Assembly (NCBI RefSeq): GCF_003590715.1
Contig: NZ_QQVY01000001.1
Span: 372,001 to 436,000, forward strand
Direction of reading: 5' to 3'
From: Paracoccus sp. JM45
GTDB lineage: Bacteria > Pseudomonadota > Alphaproteobacteria > Rhodobacterales > Rhodobacteraceae
Length of the DNA stretch: 64,000 bases
Part shown: positions 35,221 to 44,382 of the stretch, in pieces
How positions within the stretch are numbered: position 1 is the first letter of the stretch
How the letters are laid out: each line of letters starts with the position of its first letter
The notes under the pieces: model-generated
The model's database searches: none
What the model was told of the DNA's origin: nothing
The model's input: only the letters and a program-made list of their open reading frames with translations
Position numbers and translations under genes: made by a program

Positions 35221-36410
35221 CAGTTCGTCCCTCCGCTGTTATTGTTACGCAACTGGTCCAGCGGCAGATATGGCACCACGCCCGAACCTTCGTTCAGACC
35301 TTCGCCAAGGATGATCTTGTTCACGCCACCCAAGACTTCTTCCATCGTTTCCAGATACATCCGGCGACGGGTCACTTCGGGGGCATTCACATATTCTTCG
35401 TAGATCGAATTGAAACGTGCAGCCTCACCCGCAGCTGTGTTAACAGCCTGCGCGCGGTAACCTTCGGCCTGTTCCAGCGTCTGCGCCGCGTCACCACGGG
35501 CTTGGGCCAGAACGCGGTTGGCATAGGCGTCGGCTTCTTTTTCCAGACGGTCGCGTTCCTGCTGGGCTGCCTGAACCTCGCGGAAGGCGTCGATGACTTC
35601 CTCGGGGGGGTCGGCGCGGTCAAGGTTGACACGGATGACATTGATGCCCGACTGGTATTCGTCCAGCGTCGATTGCACAGCTTCGCGCAGATCTGTCGCG
35701 ATGGAACCACGGTCGCGGTTCAGAATCGGTGCCAGTTCGCTGCGGGCGATAATATCGCGCATGGCGGATTCAGCCACGGCGCGGATGGTGTCCGATGGAT
35801 CTGCAAGGTTGAACAGATACATCTCGGGGTCGCGGATGTTCCAGACGACCTGATATTCCATATCCACGATGTTCTGGTCACGGGTCAGCATCAGGCCCGT
35901 GTCCGTCGGTCCGGCACGACCGGTGCCGATTTCCGTGGTGCGTTCGTTGGTGACCGGCACAACCTCGGCGGTGACAAATGGCCATGGGGCAAAGTTTAGA
36001 CCCTCGGTGCCGACGGCAACGGAACGACCAAACAGGAATTCGACGCTTTGTTCGTTGGTCTGCACGCGGTAAAAGCTGGAGAACGCCCAAAGCGCCACCA
36101 CAGCCAGACCGGCAATCGCCACGGTCGAACGGTTCATATTGAAACTCGGGCCGGAAGGGCCGCGACCGTTACCACCGGTGCCACCGCCATTGTTGCGGCC
36201 ACCGATCAGCACGCGCAGGCGTTCCTGACCTTTTTTCATCAACTCGTCGATCTCGGGACGTTGGGGATCACCGCCCTGACCTGGACGGCGCGATCCGTTC
36301 GGTGGCTGTTTGTCGCCCCATGGACGATCCGAGGGCCGCTTGTCGCGATCCCCGTCATCTCCGCCGCCGTTTCCTCCGCCGCCTCCGCCCCAGGGGCCCT
36401 GATTAGCCAT
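35220..36410 (-). CDS. hflK: HflK, modulator of FtsH protease
   Basis: The 396-residue protein starts with a Gly/Asn/Arg-rich disordered region (about residues 1-90) and has one membrane helix (about 95-112). The SPFH domain follows (GVNFAPWP-like GLNFAPWPFVTAEV, QNIVDMEYQVVWNIRDPEMYLFN shown in part) with a coiled-coil end rich in Ala/Glu/Arg. It pairs with HflC, encoded immediately downstream. The call is firm from domain order and gene order. Confidence 0.95.
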   Translation of the reverse strand: MANQGPWGGGGGGNGGGDDGDRDKRPSDRPWGDKQPPNGSRRPGQGGDPQRPEIDELMKKGQERLRVLIGGRNNGGGTGGNGRGPSGPSFNMNRSTVAIAGLAVVALWAFSSFYRVQTNEQSVEFLFGRSVAVGTEGLNFAPWPFVTAEVVPVTNERTTEIGTGRAGPTDTGLMLTRDQNIVDMEYQVVWNIRDPEMYLFNLADPSDTIRAVAESAMRDIIARSELAPILNRDRGSIATDLREAVQSTLDEYQSGINVIRVNLDRADPPEEVIDAFREVQAAQQERDRLEKEADAYANRVLAQARGDAAQTLEQAEGYRAQAVNTAAGEAARFNSIYEEYVNAPEVTRRRMYLETMEEVLGGVNKIILGEGLNEGSGVVPYLPLDQLRNNNSGGTN

Positions 36411-36484
36411 CCGATCGACCTTCTTTCGTTTTAATTTCCGTAAGTTAAAAACTGGGGTTCAGGCGGGAAATGTCAACCCCGCCA

Positions 36485-36509
36485 GCCCTCTGCCACTGCG
36501 GCAGAGGGC
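36485..36509 (-). terminator. Perfect hairpin after the glutathione reductase gene
   Basis: GCCCTCTGCC and GGCAGAGGGC form a perfect ten-base-pair stem with loop ACTGC, 20 bases past the glutathione reductase stop. No T-run follows on the minus strand, so it is a terminator-like hairpin rather than a classical intrinsic terminator. Confidence 0.5.
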
Positions 36510-36528
36510 CGCGCCCCCGACGGGAATA

Positions 36529-37908
36529 TCAGCCCGGCACACCGTCATGTTTGCGTGACGGATTGCGCATGGTGACCAGTTCTTCGGCTGCGGTGGGATG
36601 GACAGCGATGGTGGCGTCGAATTGCGACTTGGTCGCACCCATACCGATGGGAATGGCCGCCAGCTGGATCATCTCACCCGCCTCGGGGCCGAAGATATGG
36701 CAGCCCAGAACCTTGTCGGTTTCCGGATCCACCAGCAATTTCATCATCATACGGGCATCGCTGCCTGCAAACATGGACCGCATGGGCCGGAACACCGTCG
36801 AATAGACATCGACGGGGCCGCGCAGGACAGCCTCTTCCTCGGTCAGGCCGACGCTGGCCAGTTCATGCGGGCGCAGATAGACCGCGCTTGCGACAATGCT
36901 GTGATCGACGGTGCGCGGCGCGTTGCCAAAGACCGTATCGGCAAAGGCATGACCTTCGCGGATGGCCACCGGCGTCAGGTTGACGCGGTTGGTCACATCC
37001 CCCACGGCATAGACCGAAGGCACGCTGGTCTGCGACCATTCGTCCACAATAATTGTGCCATTAGGCTTGGTTTTCACCTCGGTATTTTCCAGCCCCAGAC
37101 CCCAGCTGTAAGGATCGCGGCCTGTGGCAAACATCACGATGTCAAAACGCTCGGTCGTGTCATTGTCGAACGACACCATGACGCCGTCGCCATCCTTGTC
37201 CAACCGCGTGGGTGTCATGCCTAAACGCAGATCGACGCCGACATGGCTTAGCTGCAAGGTCGCCAGATCGCGGCCTTCGCGGTCAAAACCGCGCAGCACC
37301 GCATCGCCGCGATAGGCCTGCACGGTTTCAATGCCCAGACCCGCCATGATGGTCGCGAATTCGCAGGCGATGAAGCCCCCGCCAACCAGCAAGGCACGCT
37401 TGGGCAGCTTGTCCAGCAGGAACAGATCGTCCGAGATCATGGCAAGATCTTCGCCCGGAATGCCGATCTTGGCGGGACGCCCGCCGGTGGCAATCAGGAT
37501 ATGCTTGGCGGTCTTGCGGGTGCCATCGGCCAGTTCGACCGTGTGATGATCGGCCAGTTTGGCGTGCTGGTCATGAACCTCGACCCCGGCGCGTTCCAGA
37601 CCGGCACGATAAATCAGTTCCAGACGCGTCAGTTCGGCATCCAGCTTTTCGCGGAAAATTTCCCAGCTGAAATCGCCGGTGGTGGCGTCTGGCCAGCCAT
37701 AGCCCTGCATTTCGGCATTCATCAAACCGGCCTGCGACGCGAAGATCATCAGTTTTTTAGGAACACAGCCCCGGATCACACAAGTGCCGCCAAGACGGCT
37801 TTCCTCGGCAAGACCGACTTTGGCGCCATGGTCCCCAGCCGCGATACGGGCCGCACGAACGCCCCCCGAACCGCCACCGATGACGAACAGATCATAGTCG
37901 AAATTCAC
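36529..37908 (-). CDS. gor: Glutathione-disulfide reductase
   Basis: The 459-residue enzyme has FAD motif DYDLFVIGGGSGGVRAARIA, redox-active disulfide GGTCVIRGCVPKKLM, NADPH motif LVGGGFIACEFA and the C-terminal dimer-interface His-Pro-Thr (AVHPTAAEELVT). It reduces GSSG with NADPH. The likely start is the GTG at 37908, nine bases after AAGGAG. An upstream ATG at 37926 lies within the rpiA end and would place six extra residues before the conserved FDYDLF. It follows rpiA by four bases. Confidence 0.96.
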   Translation of the reverse strand: MNFDYDLFVIGGGSGGVRAARIAAGDHGAKVGLAEESRLGGTCVIRGCVPKKLMIFASQAGLMNAEMQGYGWPDATTGDFSWEIFREKLDAELTRLELIYRAGLERAGVEVHDQHAKLADHHTVELADGTRKTAKHILIATGGRPAKIGIPGEDLAMISDDLFLLDKLPKRALLVGGGFIACEFATIMAGLGIETVQAYRGDAVLRGFDREGRDLATLQLSHVGVDLRLGMTPTRLDKDGDGVMVSFDNDTTERFDIVMFATGRDPYSWGLGLENTEVKTKPNGTIIVDEWSQTSVPSVYAVGDVTNRVNLTPVAIREGHAFADTVFGNAPRTVDHSIVASAVYLRPHELASVGLTEEEAVLRGPVDVYSTVFRPMRSMFAGSDARMMMKLLVDPETDKVLGCHIFGPEAGEMIQLAAIPIGMGATKSQFDATIAVHPTAAEELVTMRNPSRKHDGVPG

Positions 37909-37912
37909 GCGC

Positions 37913-38668
37913 TCATTCTCCTTCATGGGCCAGCATATCGGCGTCGATATCGGCATCGCGGGCCAGTTCCACAACGCTTCCGTCGCTGCGGCCTATAATC
38001 GCAAGGTCGCACATGCCAAGGAACAATCCGTGTTCGACGACACCCGGAATGGACGACAAGGCGCGTGCCAATGCGGCAGGGTCTGGGATATCCTGCATGT
38101 GCAGGTCCAGAATATAGTTCCCTTCATCTGTGATCAGGGGATCGCTGCCTTTCAAGCGCTGCAGGATGTCGCGCCCGCCAAGGTCCAGATGGTCCAGCGC
38201 GCGCCGGATCAACGTGCGGGTGGTTTCAAAACCGAAGGCCAGAACCTCGACCGGCAAGGGGAAAGCCCCAAGCGTTTCGACCACTTTGCCCGGATCGGCA
38301 ATGACCACCATGCGGTCGCTTGCCGCTGCCACGACCTTTTCACGCAGATGCGCGGCACCGCCGCCCTTGATCAGATGCAGATCGGGATCAACCTCATCCG
38401 CGCCGTCGATGGTCATGTCCAGCCAGCCGATCTGGTCCAGCGTTTCGACCCGAAGGCCCAGTTCGACCGCCAGATCCGCCGTGGCCTTGGACGTCGCGGC
38501 ACAGCGCAACGACAGCCCTTCGGCCTGAACGCGGGCGGCCAGTTCGCGGACCATGATGCTGGCCGTGGACCCCGTGCCCAGCCCCAGACGCATGCCGTCC
38601 TGCACAAGGGCAATGGCCACCTTGGATGCAGCCAGTTTGGCAGGATCGACCTGCAAGGATTGCGACAT
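37913..38668 (-). CDS. rpiA: Ribose-5-phosphate isomerase A
   Basis: The 251-residue enzyme has the RpiA motifs: GLGTGSTASIMVRELA (phosphate loop, about residues 26-41), IDGADEVDPDLHLIKGGGAAHLREKVVA (shown in part: DGADEVDPDLHLIKGGG) and GNYILDLHM. It interconverts ribose-5-phosphate and ribulose-5-phosphate in the pentose phosphate pathway. The ATG at 38668 follows AGGGGAA; one nine codons upstream is less likely. First gene of the rpiA-gor pair. Confidence 0.97.
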   Translation of the reverse strand: MSQSLQVDPAKLAASKVAIALVQDGMRLGLGTGSTASIMVRELAARVQAEGLSLRCAATSKATADLAVELGLRVETLDQIGWLDMTIDGADEVDPDLHLIKGGGAAHLREKVVAAASDRMVVIADPGKVVETLGAFPLPVEVLAFGFETTRTLIRRALDHLDLGGRDILQRLKGSDPLITDEGNYILDLHMQDIPDPAALARALSSIPGVVEHGLFLGMCDLAIIGRSDGSVVELARDADIDADMLAHEGE

Positions 38669-38746
38669 GACGGTTCCCCTTGGATGATATGGCATTCTTA
38701 TAGGCCATGCCCGCCCGAAGCGCGAGAGGGCCGTGACCCTTTGACC

Positions 38747-39844
38747 CTAACCCCGCGACATCCCTTCAGGCAAAATCACAGTAAACCGGCTGCCTTGCCC
38801 GCGTGTGCTTTCGATCCGCAGACGCCCCCGATGGCGGTTGATGATATGCTTGACGATCGACAAGCCCAGCCCCGTCCCGCCTTGGGTCCGCGCCCGATGG
38901 GTATCGACGCGATAAAAACGTTCGGTCAGGCGCGGCAGATGCTGTTCCTCGATCCCTTCGCCGCTGTCCTGAACGGCCACCGCCCAGCCCGGCCCGCGCA
39001 ACAGGGGTTCATAGGTCAGGCGGGTGATGCTGACGCGCACCTCGCCGCCGGTGCCGCCATATTTGATCGCATTCTCGATCAGGTTCTGGAACACCTGCGT
39101 CAGCTGATCGGGATCGCCGGGCAGACGGATCTTGGTGTCCAACCCTTCGGTCAGGATGCGGACGTCTGCCGCCTCGGCTACGGGCATCATCATCGGCACG
39201 ACATTACGCACCAAAGCCGCCAGATCCACCTTGCCCGAAGGGCGGCGGCGTTCTTCGGCCTGCACGCGGCTAAGCGACAGCAGATCGCTGATCAGGCGGT
39301 TCATCCGACCGGCCTCGCGCTCCATGATGTTCAGAAAGCGGTCGCGGGCGCGGGCGTCGTCGCGGGCCGGTCCGCGCAGGGTGTCGATAAAACCGATCAT
39401 CGCGGTCAGGGGGGTTTTCAGTTCATGGCTGACGTTGGCCACAAAATCCCGACGCATCTGTTCGGCTTCTTCGGCAACAGACCGGTCGATGACCGCAATG
39501 GTCGCCCCGCGCCCCAAGGGGGACGGCAAGGGCGCAACTGTAACTTCGGCGATGATATCACGACCATCTGCCCCGAATTGCGCCCGTAAGGTCACCACGC
39601 CGTCAGCGGGCGTCGGCAGGGCCGGATCGGGCACGGGCGCAGGGGATGCATCGGGATTCAACACCCAATCAAGCGCTGAAACAATCGCCGGCTGGCGCAG
39701 CACCGTGATAAAAGGCCGCCCCACCGGATCCTGCCCGAACAGGGAAATGGCCGCGGGGTTCACCGCAACCACGCGGGAATTCTGGTCAACCGCCAGCATC
39801 GGCACCGGCACGCCGTTCAGAAAACCCGACACGCGCCGCGTCAT
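38747..39844 (-). CDS. PhoR-like sensor histidine kinase (PAS-HisKA-HATPase)
   Basis: The 365-residue kinase has an N-terminal PAS domain (PVPMLAVDQNSRVVAVNPAA, about residues 12-31), H-box FVANVSHELKTPLTAMIGF (about 133-151), N-box NLIENAIKYG and G-boxes VQDSGEGIEEQHLPRLTERFYR (shown in part: QDSGEGI) and GTGLGLSIVKHI. The layout matches the soluble C-terminal part of PhoR, and no N-terminal membrane helix is visible. No response-regulator gene lies next to it, so the partner is unknown. It overlaps the gamma-carbonic-anhydrase stop by four bases. Confidence 0.9.
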   Translation of the reverse strand: MTRRVSGFLNGVPVPMLAVDQNSRVVAVNPAAISLFGQDPVGRPFITVLRQPAIVSALDWVLNPDASPAPVPDPALPTPADGVVTLRAQFGADGRDIIAEVTVAPLPSPLGRGATIAVIDRSVAEEAEQMRRDFVANVSHELKTPLTAMIGFIDTLRGPARDDARARDRFLNIMEREAGRMNRLISDLLSLSRVQAEERRRPSGKVDLAALVRNVVPMMMPVAEAADVRILTEGLDTKIRLPGDPDQLTQVFQNLIENAIKYGGTGGEVRVSITRLTYEPLLRGPGWAVAVQDSGEGIEEQHLPRLTERFYRVDTHRARTQGGTGLGLSIVKHIINRHRGRLRIESTRGQGSRFTVILPEGMSRG

Positions 39845-40362
39845 GTGACGGCCCCAAGGCCCGACCGGAACCGCGCAGCATTGTCGCGATACCGTGCCGC
39901 CGAGGCGCGCAGTTCGGCAATTGCTGCATCATCCAGCATTCGCACCACTTTGGCCGGTGCACCCATGACCAAGGCCCCCGCAGGGATCTGCTTGCCCTCG
40001 GTCACCAAGGCCCCTGCCCCGATCAAGGCACCTTCGCCGATAAGGGCACCGTTCAGGATGGTCGCCCCCATGCCGATCAGCGCCCCATCCCCGATGGTGC
40101 AACCATGAAGGATGGCGCGGTGGCCGATAGTGCAATCGGCCCCGATGGTCAGCGGAAAATCGGGATCGGTATGCAGGCAGCACAGGTCCTGCACATTGCT
40201 GCCACGTCCGACGCGGATTTCCGCATTATCCCCGCGCAGCACCGCCCCGAACCAGACCGAGGACTGATCTTCCAGCACCACCCGCCCCATCACCTGCGCG
40301 TCAGGGGCGACCCATGCGGTATCGGCAATGTCAGGGGTCACACCCCCTAGGGACCAGATCAT
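39841..40362 (-). CDS. Gamma-carbonic anhydrase family hexapeptide-repeat protein
   Basis: The 173-residue protein is a left-handed beta-helix of hexapeptide repeats (about residues 10-140), with metal-ligand histidines in [11 protein letters not shown] and [12 protein letters not shown]. Family members bind zinc or other metals; several are carbonic anhydrases and many have no proven activity. It overlaps the guanylate kinase gene by four bases and the histidine kinase gene by four, so it is the middle of a three-gene operon. Confidence 0.93.
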   Translation of the reverse strand: MIWSLGGVTPDIADTAWVAPDAQVMGRVVLEDQSSVWFGAVLRGDNAEIRVGRGSNVQDLCCLHTDPDFPLTIGADCTIGHRAILHGCTIGDGALIGMGATILNGALIGEGALIGAGALVTEGKQIPAGALVMGAPAKVVRMLDDAAIAELRASAARYRDNAARFRSGLGAVT

Positions 40363-40994
40363 GACATATCCTCCTCCATCAGGTTCTTGACGAAAGCGCC
40401 CAAGCCCGACTGGCGGTCGCGGCGGATGCGTTCGGCGGTCAGGATAGCACGCAGATGTGCCTCGGTCTGGTCCAGATCGTCATTGACCAGCACATAGTCG
40501 TATTCGGCCCAATGGCTGATTTCATCGCGGCTTTTCAACATACGACCGGCGATCACCTCTTCGCTGTCCTGACCGCGGCCGCGCAAACGACGCTCCAGTT
40601 CGGGCAAGGACGGCGGCAGCACGAAGATGGACACCACATGCCCCCCAAGCGCCGAGGCGCGGATCTGCTGGCCGCCCTGCCAATCGACGTCGAACAGCGT
40701 GTCGCGTCCGTCATGCATTGCCTTTTCGACCGGTGCGCGCGGGCTGCCATAGAAATTGCCAAAAACCTCGGCATGTTCCAGCATTTGTTCCTTGGCGACC
40801 AGATCGGCAAATTCCATGCGGCTGGTGAAATAGTAATGCACCCCGTTGATTTCCCCTTCGCGCGGGGCGCGGGTGGTGGCCGATACCGAAAAGCTGAGCG
40901 TCGGGTCCCAATCCATCAACCGTCGCGCCAATGTCGACTTGCCAGCCCCCGAGGGCGAGGACAGGATGACCATCAGGCCCGTTCGGTTCATCAT
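40359..40994 (-). CDS. gmk: Guanylate kinase
   Basis: The 211-residue enzyme has the Walker [17 protein letters not shown] (about residues 12-27), the GMP-binding [21 protein letters not shown] (shown in part: [19 protein letters not shown], about 37-55) and the lid [14 protein letters not shown]. It phosphorylates GMP to GDP. The reading frame offers two adjacent ATGs (40994 and 40991). The gene diverges from a PAS protein across a 222-base spacer that shows no other gene. Confidence 0.97.
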   Translation of the reverse strand: MMNRTGLMVILSSPSGAGKSTLARRLMDWDPTLSFSVSATTRAPREGEINGVHYYFTSRMEFADLVAKEQMLEHAEVFGNFYGSPRAPVEKAMHDGRDTLFDVDWQGGQQIRASALGGHVVSIFVLPPSLPELERRLRGRGQDSEEVIAGRMLKSRDEISHWAEYDYVLVNDDLDQTEAHLRAILTAERIRRDRQSGLGAFVKNLMEEDMS

Positions 40995-41216
40995 TTGCTA
41001 AGCCCTTTATTCATGTCAGCACGGTTTTCGATGGGATGCCCCGACAGCGCGGATCGGTCAACCCCACAGAATTCTGCACAGGTTTAGCGCAACTCTGGGC
41101 AGTATTCTTAACCATTTGTTCATGAAACAGCTGTGCTCTGACCTTTCTTCGGGGTATTGAGAGACAGGGCAGCGGGCAAAATAGCAAATGCCCGGCAAAC
41201 TGGTCAGAGGTAATCG

Positions 41217-41957
41217 GTGCCGTATCGCGACGACACAGTGAAAAAGCCCGCCGGGCAAATCCACCAGATCGGCAACGGTCAGGTTCTGCAGATGCGCGAC
41301 TATGACGCCTGCAATCCCGACCGGATCATTCGCGAATTACGCGATTATTGGAATGGCCTTCGGTACGGACGTGCAGTGCCTGCGCGAAGCGATGTGGACC
41401 CGCGCGGAATTGCACGATCACTGGATTATGCCTTTGTTCTGGAACGTATTGCCCCCGGTGCGGGGCGTCTGCGCCTTGCCGGTCGCCATCTGATCGACCT
41501 GATGGGCATGGAGGTGCGGGGCATGCCCGTCTGCGCCTTCCTTAACACCAGCTCACGCGGGCGGTTTTCCGATGTGCTGGAAAGCGTATTCAAGGCCCCG
41601 CAGATCGCGCATCTGACGCTGGCAGCAAAACCCGAATATGGCCGCCCGCAACTTGAGGCGCAGATGTTACTGTTGCCGCTGCGATCGGATCTGGGCGATG
41701 TGACACGGGCGCTTGGCTGTCTGGTGGCCGCGGGTGAAACCGGCATAGCACCGCGCCGGTTCGATCTGGTCGGGGATGAGGTGATGCCCGTGATCGAAGG
41801 CGGGGCGACACTTGCGCCATCGCCATCCATGATCGGATTTGCCGAAAGCAAGGAAAACTTTACCCCCGCGCCGCCAAGGCAGGCATCGGCCCAGACACCC
41901 GAACAAAGGCGCGCGGGTTTTAAAATAATCACCCCCAAGACGCCCGACGACGCCTAA
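41217..41957 (+). CDS. PAS_5-type PAS domain protein (DUF1317/PF07310-like)
   Basis: The 246-residue protein has one domain of the alphaproteobacterial PAS_5 family: LRDYWNGLRYGRAVPARSDVDPRGI (shown in part: YWNGLRYGRAVPARSDVDP, about residues 43-61), DYAFVLERIAPGAGRLRLAG, and MEVRGMPVCAFLN. It has no enzymatic or DNA-binding domain, so it may sense a ligand or interact with another regulator. The frame begins with GTG at 41217 following AGAGGTAA. It converges on the RNase D gene with 11 bases between. Confidence 0.78.
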   Translation: MPYRDDTVKKPAGQIHQIGNGQVLQMRDYDACNPDRIIRELRDYWNGLRYGRAVPARSDVDPRGIARSLDYAFVLERIAPGAGRLRLAGRHLIDLMGMEVRGMPVCAFLNTSSRGRFSDVLESVFKAPQIAHLTLAAKPEYGRPQLEAQMLLLPLRSDLGDVTRALGCLVAAGETGIAPRRFDLVGDEVMPVIEGGATLAPSPSMIGFAESKENFTPAPPRQASAQTPEQRRAGFKIITPKTPDDA

Positions 41958-41968
41958 GGGGAATTTTC

Positions 41969-43147
41969 TTAAAGGGTGACGACCTTGACCGCACCGTTAT
42001 GGGCGGAAAGGGCAATCTCGCCCGAGGCCAGACGCAAGGCATCCTGACCAAAGACCTTGGCACGCCATCCGCTGAGCGCGGACAAATCACGTTCCCCCGT
42101 CGCAATCGCATCCAGATCAGCCGAGGATGCGATCAGCTTGGGTGCAACGCCTGCCGCATCGGCCTTGGCTTTCAACAGAACCCGCAACAGATCCGACAGC
42201 GCGGCATTGCCCGGCTTTCCCGGTTCGTCGCCTTTGGGCTGGGGAAGGTCCTTCGATTCCAGACCGGCTTTGACCGCTGCAATAATACCGGCCGCAATAT
42301 CACCCTTGCGGGCCTCGCGCAGCAACAGACGTGACCGGCCCAGATCAGCCTCGGATTGTGGCTTGGTCGAGGCGATCTCGATCATCGCGTCGTCTTTGTA
42401 AACACGACTGCGCGGGATATCGCGGGCTTGGGCATAGGCTTCGCGGAACTGCGCCAATTCGCGCAGGATCGCCAGAAAACGCGGTGAATTCGTGCGGGTG
42501 CGGACCTTCAGCCAAGCCTCTTCGGGGCGGGTGATATAGGTTTCGGGATTTTCAAGCACCGCCACTTCCTCGGCGACCCAGGCATCACGGCCTGATTTTG
42601 CCAGCTCGGCCGACAGATATTCATAGATGACCCGAAGATGCGTCACATCGGCCAGCGCATAGGCGCTTTGGGCATCCGACAAGGGACGCAGCGACCAATC
42701 GGTAAACCGCGAGGATTTGTCCAGATTGGCCTTGGCAATCTTGCGCACCAAGGTTTCGTATCCGACCTGTTCGCCAAAGCCGCAAACCATCGCGGCGACC
42801 TGCGTGTCAAACAGCGGTGTCGGGAACAGCTGGGCGTCGTGGAAGAAAATCTCCAGATCCTGACGCGCGGCATGGAAGACTTTGACCGTACCGGTATGGC
42901 GGAACAGGTCGTAAAGCGGTTCCAGCGACAGCCCCTCGGCCAGCGGATCAACCAGAACGGCATCGCCGCCCGCGGTTTTGGACGTGCCCGCAGGGGGAAT
43001 GGCCAGCTGGATCAGGCACAGTTTGGACCAATAGGTCCGTTCGCGCAGAAACTCGGTGTCTACGGTGACATAGGGGGCTGATTTCGCAGCCTCGCAGAAG
43101 ATCGCAAGGTCTTCTGTGCGGGTAATCGTGGGGATGTCGTGGCTCAT
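41969..43147 (-). CDS. rnd: Ribonuclease D
   Basis: The 392-residue enzyme has the DEDD exonuclease motifs: TVDTEFLRERTYWSKLCLIQ (ExoI, about residues 27-46), KVFHAARQDLEIFF (ExoII) and YALADVTHLRVIYEYL (ExoIII). Two HRDC-type helical regions follow (about 210-290 and 300-380). RNase D trims tRNA and other stable RNA 3' ends. It is the only gene between a PAS gene and the mrp operon. Confidence 0.96.
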   Translation of the reverse strand: MSHDIPTITRTEDLAIFCEAAKSAPYVTVDTEFLRERTYWSKLCLIQLAIPPAGTSKTAGGDAVLVDPLAEGLSLEPLYDLFRHTGTVKVFHAARQDLEIFFHDAQLFPTPLFDTQVAAMVCGFGEQVGYETLVRKIAKANLDKSSRFTDWSLRPLSDAQSAYALADVTHLRVIYEYLSAELAKSGRDAWVAEEVAVLENPETYITRPEEAWLKVRTRTNSPRFLAILRELAQFREAYAQARDIPRSRVYKDDAMIEIASTKPQSEADLGRSRLLLREARKGDIAAGIIAAVKAGLESKDLPQPKGDEPGKPGNAALSDLLRVLLKAKADAAGVAPKLIASSADLDAIATGERDLSALSGWRAKVFGQDALRLASGEIALSAHNGAVKVVTL

Positions 43148-43237
43148 ACGGCTCTTTCACTTCGGGCGGTTCGTCCGCCAATGGCAAAGATTTACGCCCA
43201 AGAAAAACAATTGGAAAGCCCCGTTTGTCCCGGCCCG

Positions 43238-43594
43238 TCAGTCCTGCTTTTTCGGGGGGCCTGTGCGCAACGCTTCGGTCACGCCCGGTTCGCTGGTGGT
43301 GCCCGGTGTCATGGGCACGCCGGACCGGAACGCCGCGCGGCCGATCAGATGCGCCGCGACCGGTGCGGTCAGCAGAACGAACAGGAAGGCCGCCATCGCG
43401 CGGGCAAAGACCGTCGCTTCATCAAAGGCCAGCCCGACAGCCAGCAGGATCATCCCGACCCCCAGCGTCCCCGCCTTGGTCGAGGCATGCATCCGGTTCA
43501 GCAGATCCGGCAAACGCAGAACGCCCAGACCCGCCCCAAGACAAAAGAAGCCGCCGCCAACGGCAAGCGCCGCGATGATCAGATCAAGGATCAT
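43238..43594 (-). CDS. mrpG: Mrp antiporter subunit G
   Basis: The 118-residue protein has three hydrophobic segments and the MnhG core GAGLGVLRLPDLLNRMHASTKAGTLGVGMIL (shown in part: RLPDLLNRMHASTKAGTLG, about residues 27-45). It is the last of seven subunits of the Na+/H+ antiporter. It overlaps mrpF by four bases. The tail is short and polar. Confidence 0.95.
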   Translation of the reverse strand: MILDLIIAALAVGGGFFCLGAGLGVLRLPDLLNRMHASTKAGTLGVGMILLAVGLAFDEATVFARAMAAFLFVLLTAPVAAHLIGRAAFRSGVPMTPGTTSEPGVTEALRTGPPKKQD

Positions 43595-43899
43595 TGGCTT
43601 TCCTTTTCTTTCTGCAGATCTATGGATTTCAACAGAACCCGCCGTTCCAGATAACGGGCAAGGCAGACGGTCGCCAGAAAGCCGACCAATGCCAGCACCA
43701 CTGCGACATCCAGAAACGCCGCGCTGTCAGCCTGCAGCGCCGCCAGTCCGCCAAAGGCCACCAGCTGGATGGTCATCAGGTCCAGCGCCACGATCCGGTC
43801 GGCCAGTGTCGGCCCTTTGACCAGACGGATGGCCGCCAATGTCACACCAAGGATGACCAGGGCGAAACCGGCCAGAATTGCTTCGTCGTAAAAGCTCAT
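43591..43899 (-). CDS. mrpF: Mrp antiporter subunit F
   Basis: The 102-residue protein has three membrane segments and the MnhF core VKGPTLADRIVALDLMTIQ (about residues 28-46) and FLDVAVVLALVGFLATVCLARYLE. Sixth gene of mrpABCDEFG, six bases after mrpE and overlapping mrpG. Confidence 0.95.
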   Translation of the reverse strand: MSFYDEAILAGFALVILGVTLAAIRLVKGPTLADRIVALDLMTIQLVAFGGLAALQADSAAFLDVAVVLALVGFLATVCLARYLERRVLLKSIDLQKEKESQ

Positions 43900-43905
43900 G
43901 GTTAT

Positions 43906-44382
43906 CTACTCCGTTGCTTCGCGGACCCAGACCTCGAAACGGTCACGGATCTGCGCGCGGATCGCATCGGGATCATCACCGAACATCGCATGGATATACA
44001 ATGTTTTGCGATCGTCGGACACATCAAGGGTCAAAGTCCCCGGCGTCAGCGAGATGAAATTGGCCAGCATCGTGATCTGCAGATCGGTGGTGACATTGAT
44101 CGGCACGGCAATCAGTGCGGGCTTTGAATCCTGCCCCGGCGTAAAGACATCGCTGACCACGGAAAACGAGCTGACGACCAGTTCATAGATGAACATCACA
44201 ACCAGACGCACCCAGTAATACAACCGGATGAAATACCCCTGTGACGCGGGAAACAACGGCTTGACCAGATACATCGCCGCCAGACCGATGACAAAGCCGG
44301 TGATCAGTCCGGTCAGCGTGACCCCACCCGTCAGGGCAACCCATGCAAAGGCCAGAAACATATTGATGGCAAAGAGGTTCAC
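43906..44382 (-). CDS. mrpE: Mrp antiporter subunit E
   Basis: The 158-residue protein has two or three membrane helices in its first 90 residues and the MnhE core YYWVRLVVMFIYELVVSS and LANFISLTPGTLTLDVSDD (about 111-129). It is needed for a stable antiporter complex. It overlaps mrpD by four bases. Confidence 0.95.
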   Translation of the reverse strand: MNLFAINMFLAFAWVALTGGVTLTGLITGFVIGLAAMYLVKPLFPASQGYFIRLYYWVRLVVMFIYELVVSSFSVVSDVFTPGQDSKPALIAVPINVTTDLQITMLANFISLTPGTLTLDVSDDRKTLYIHAMFGDDPDAIRAQIRDRFEVWVREATE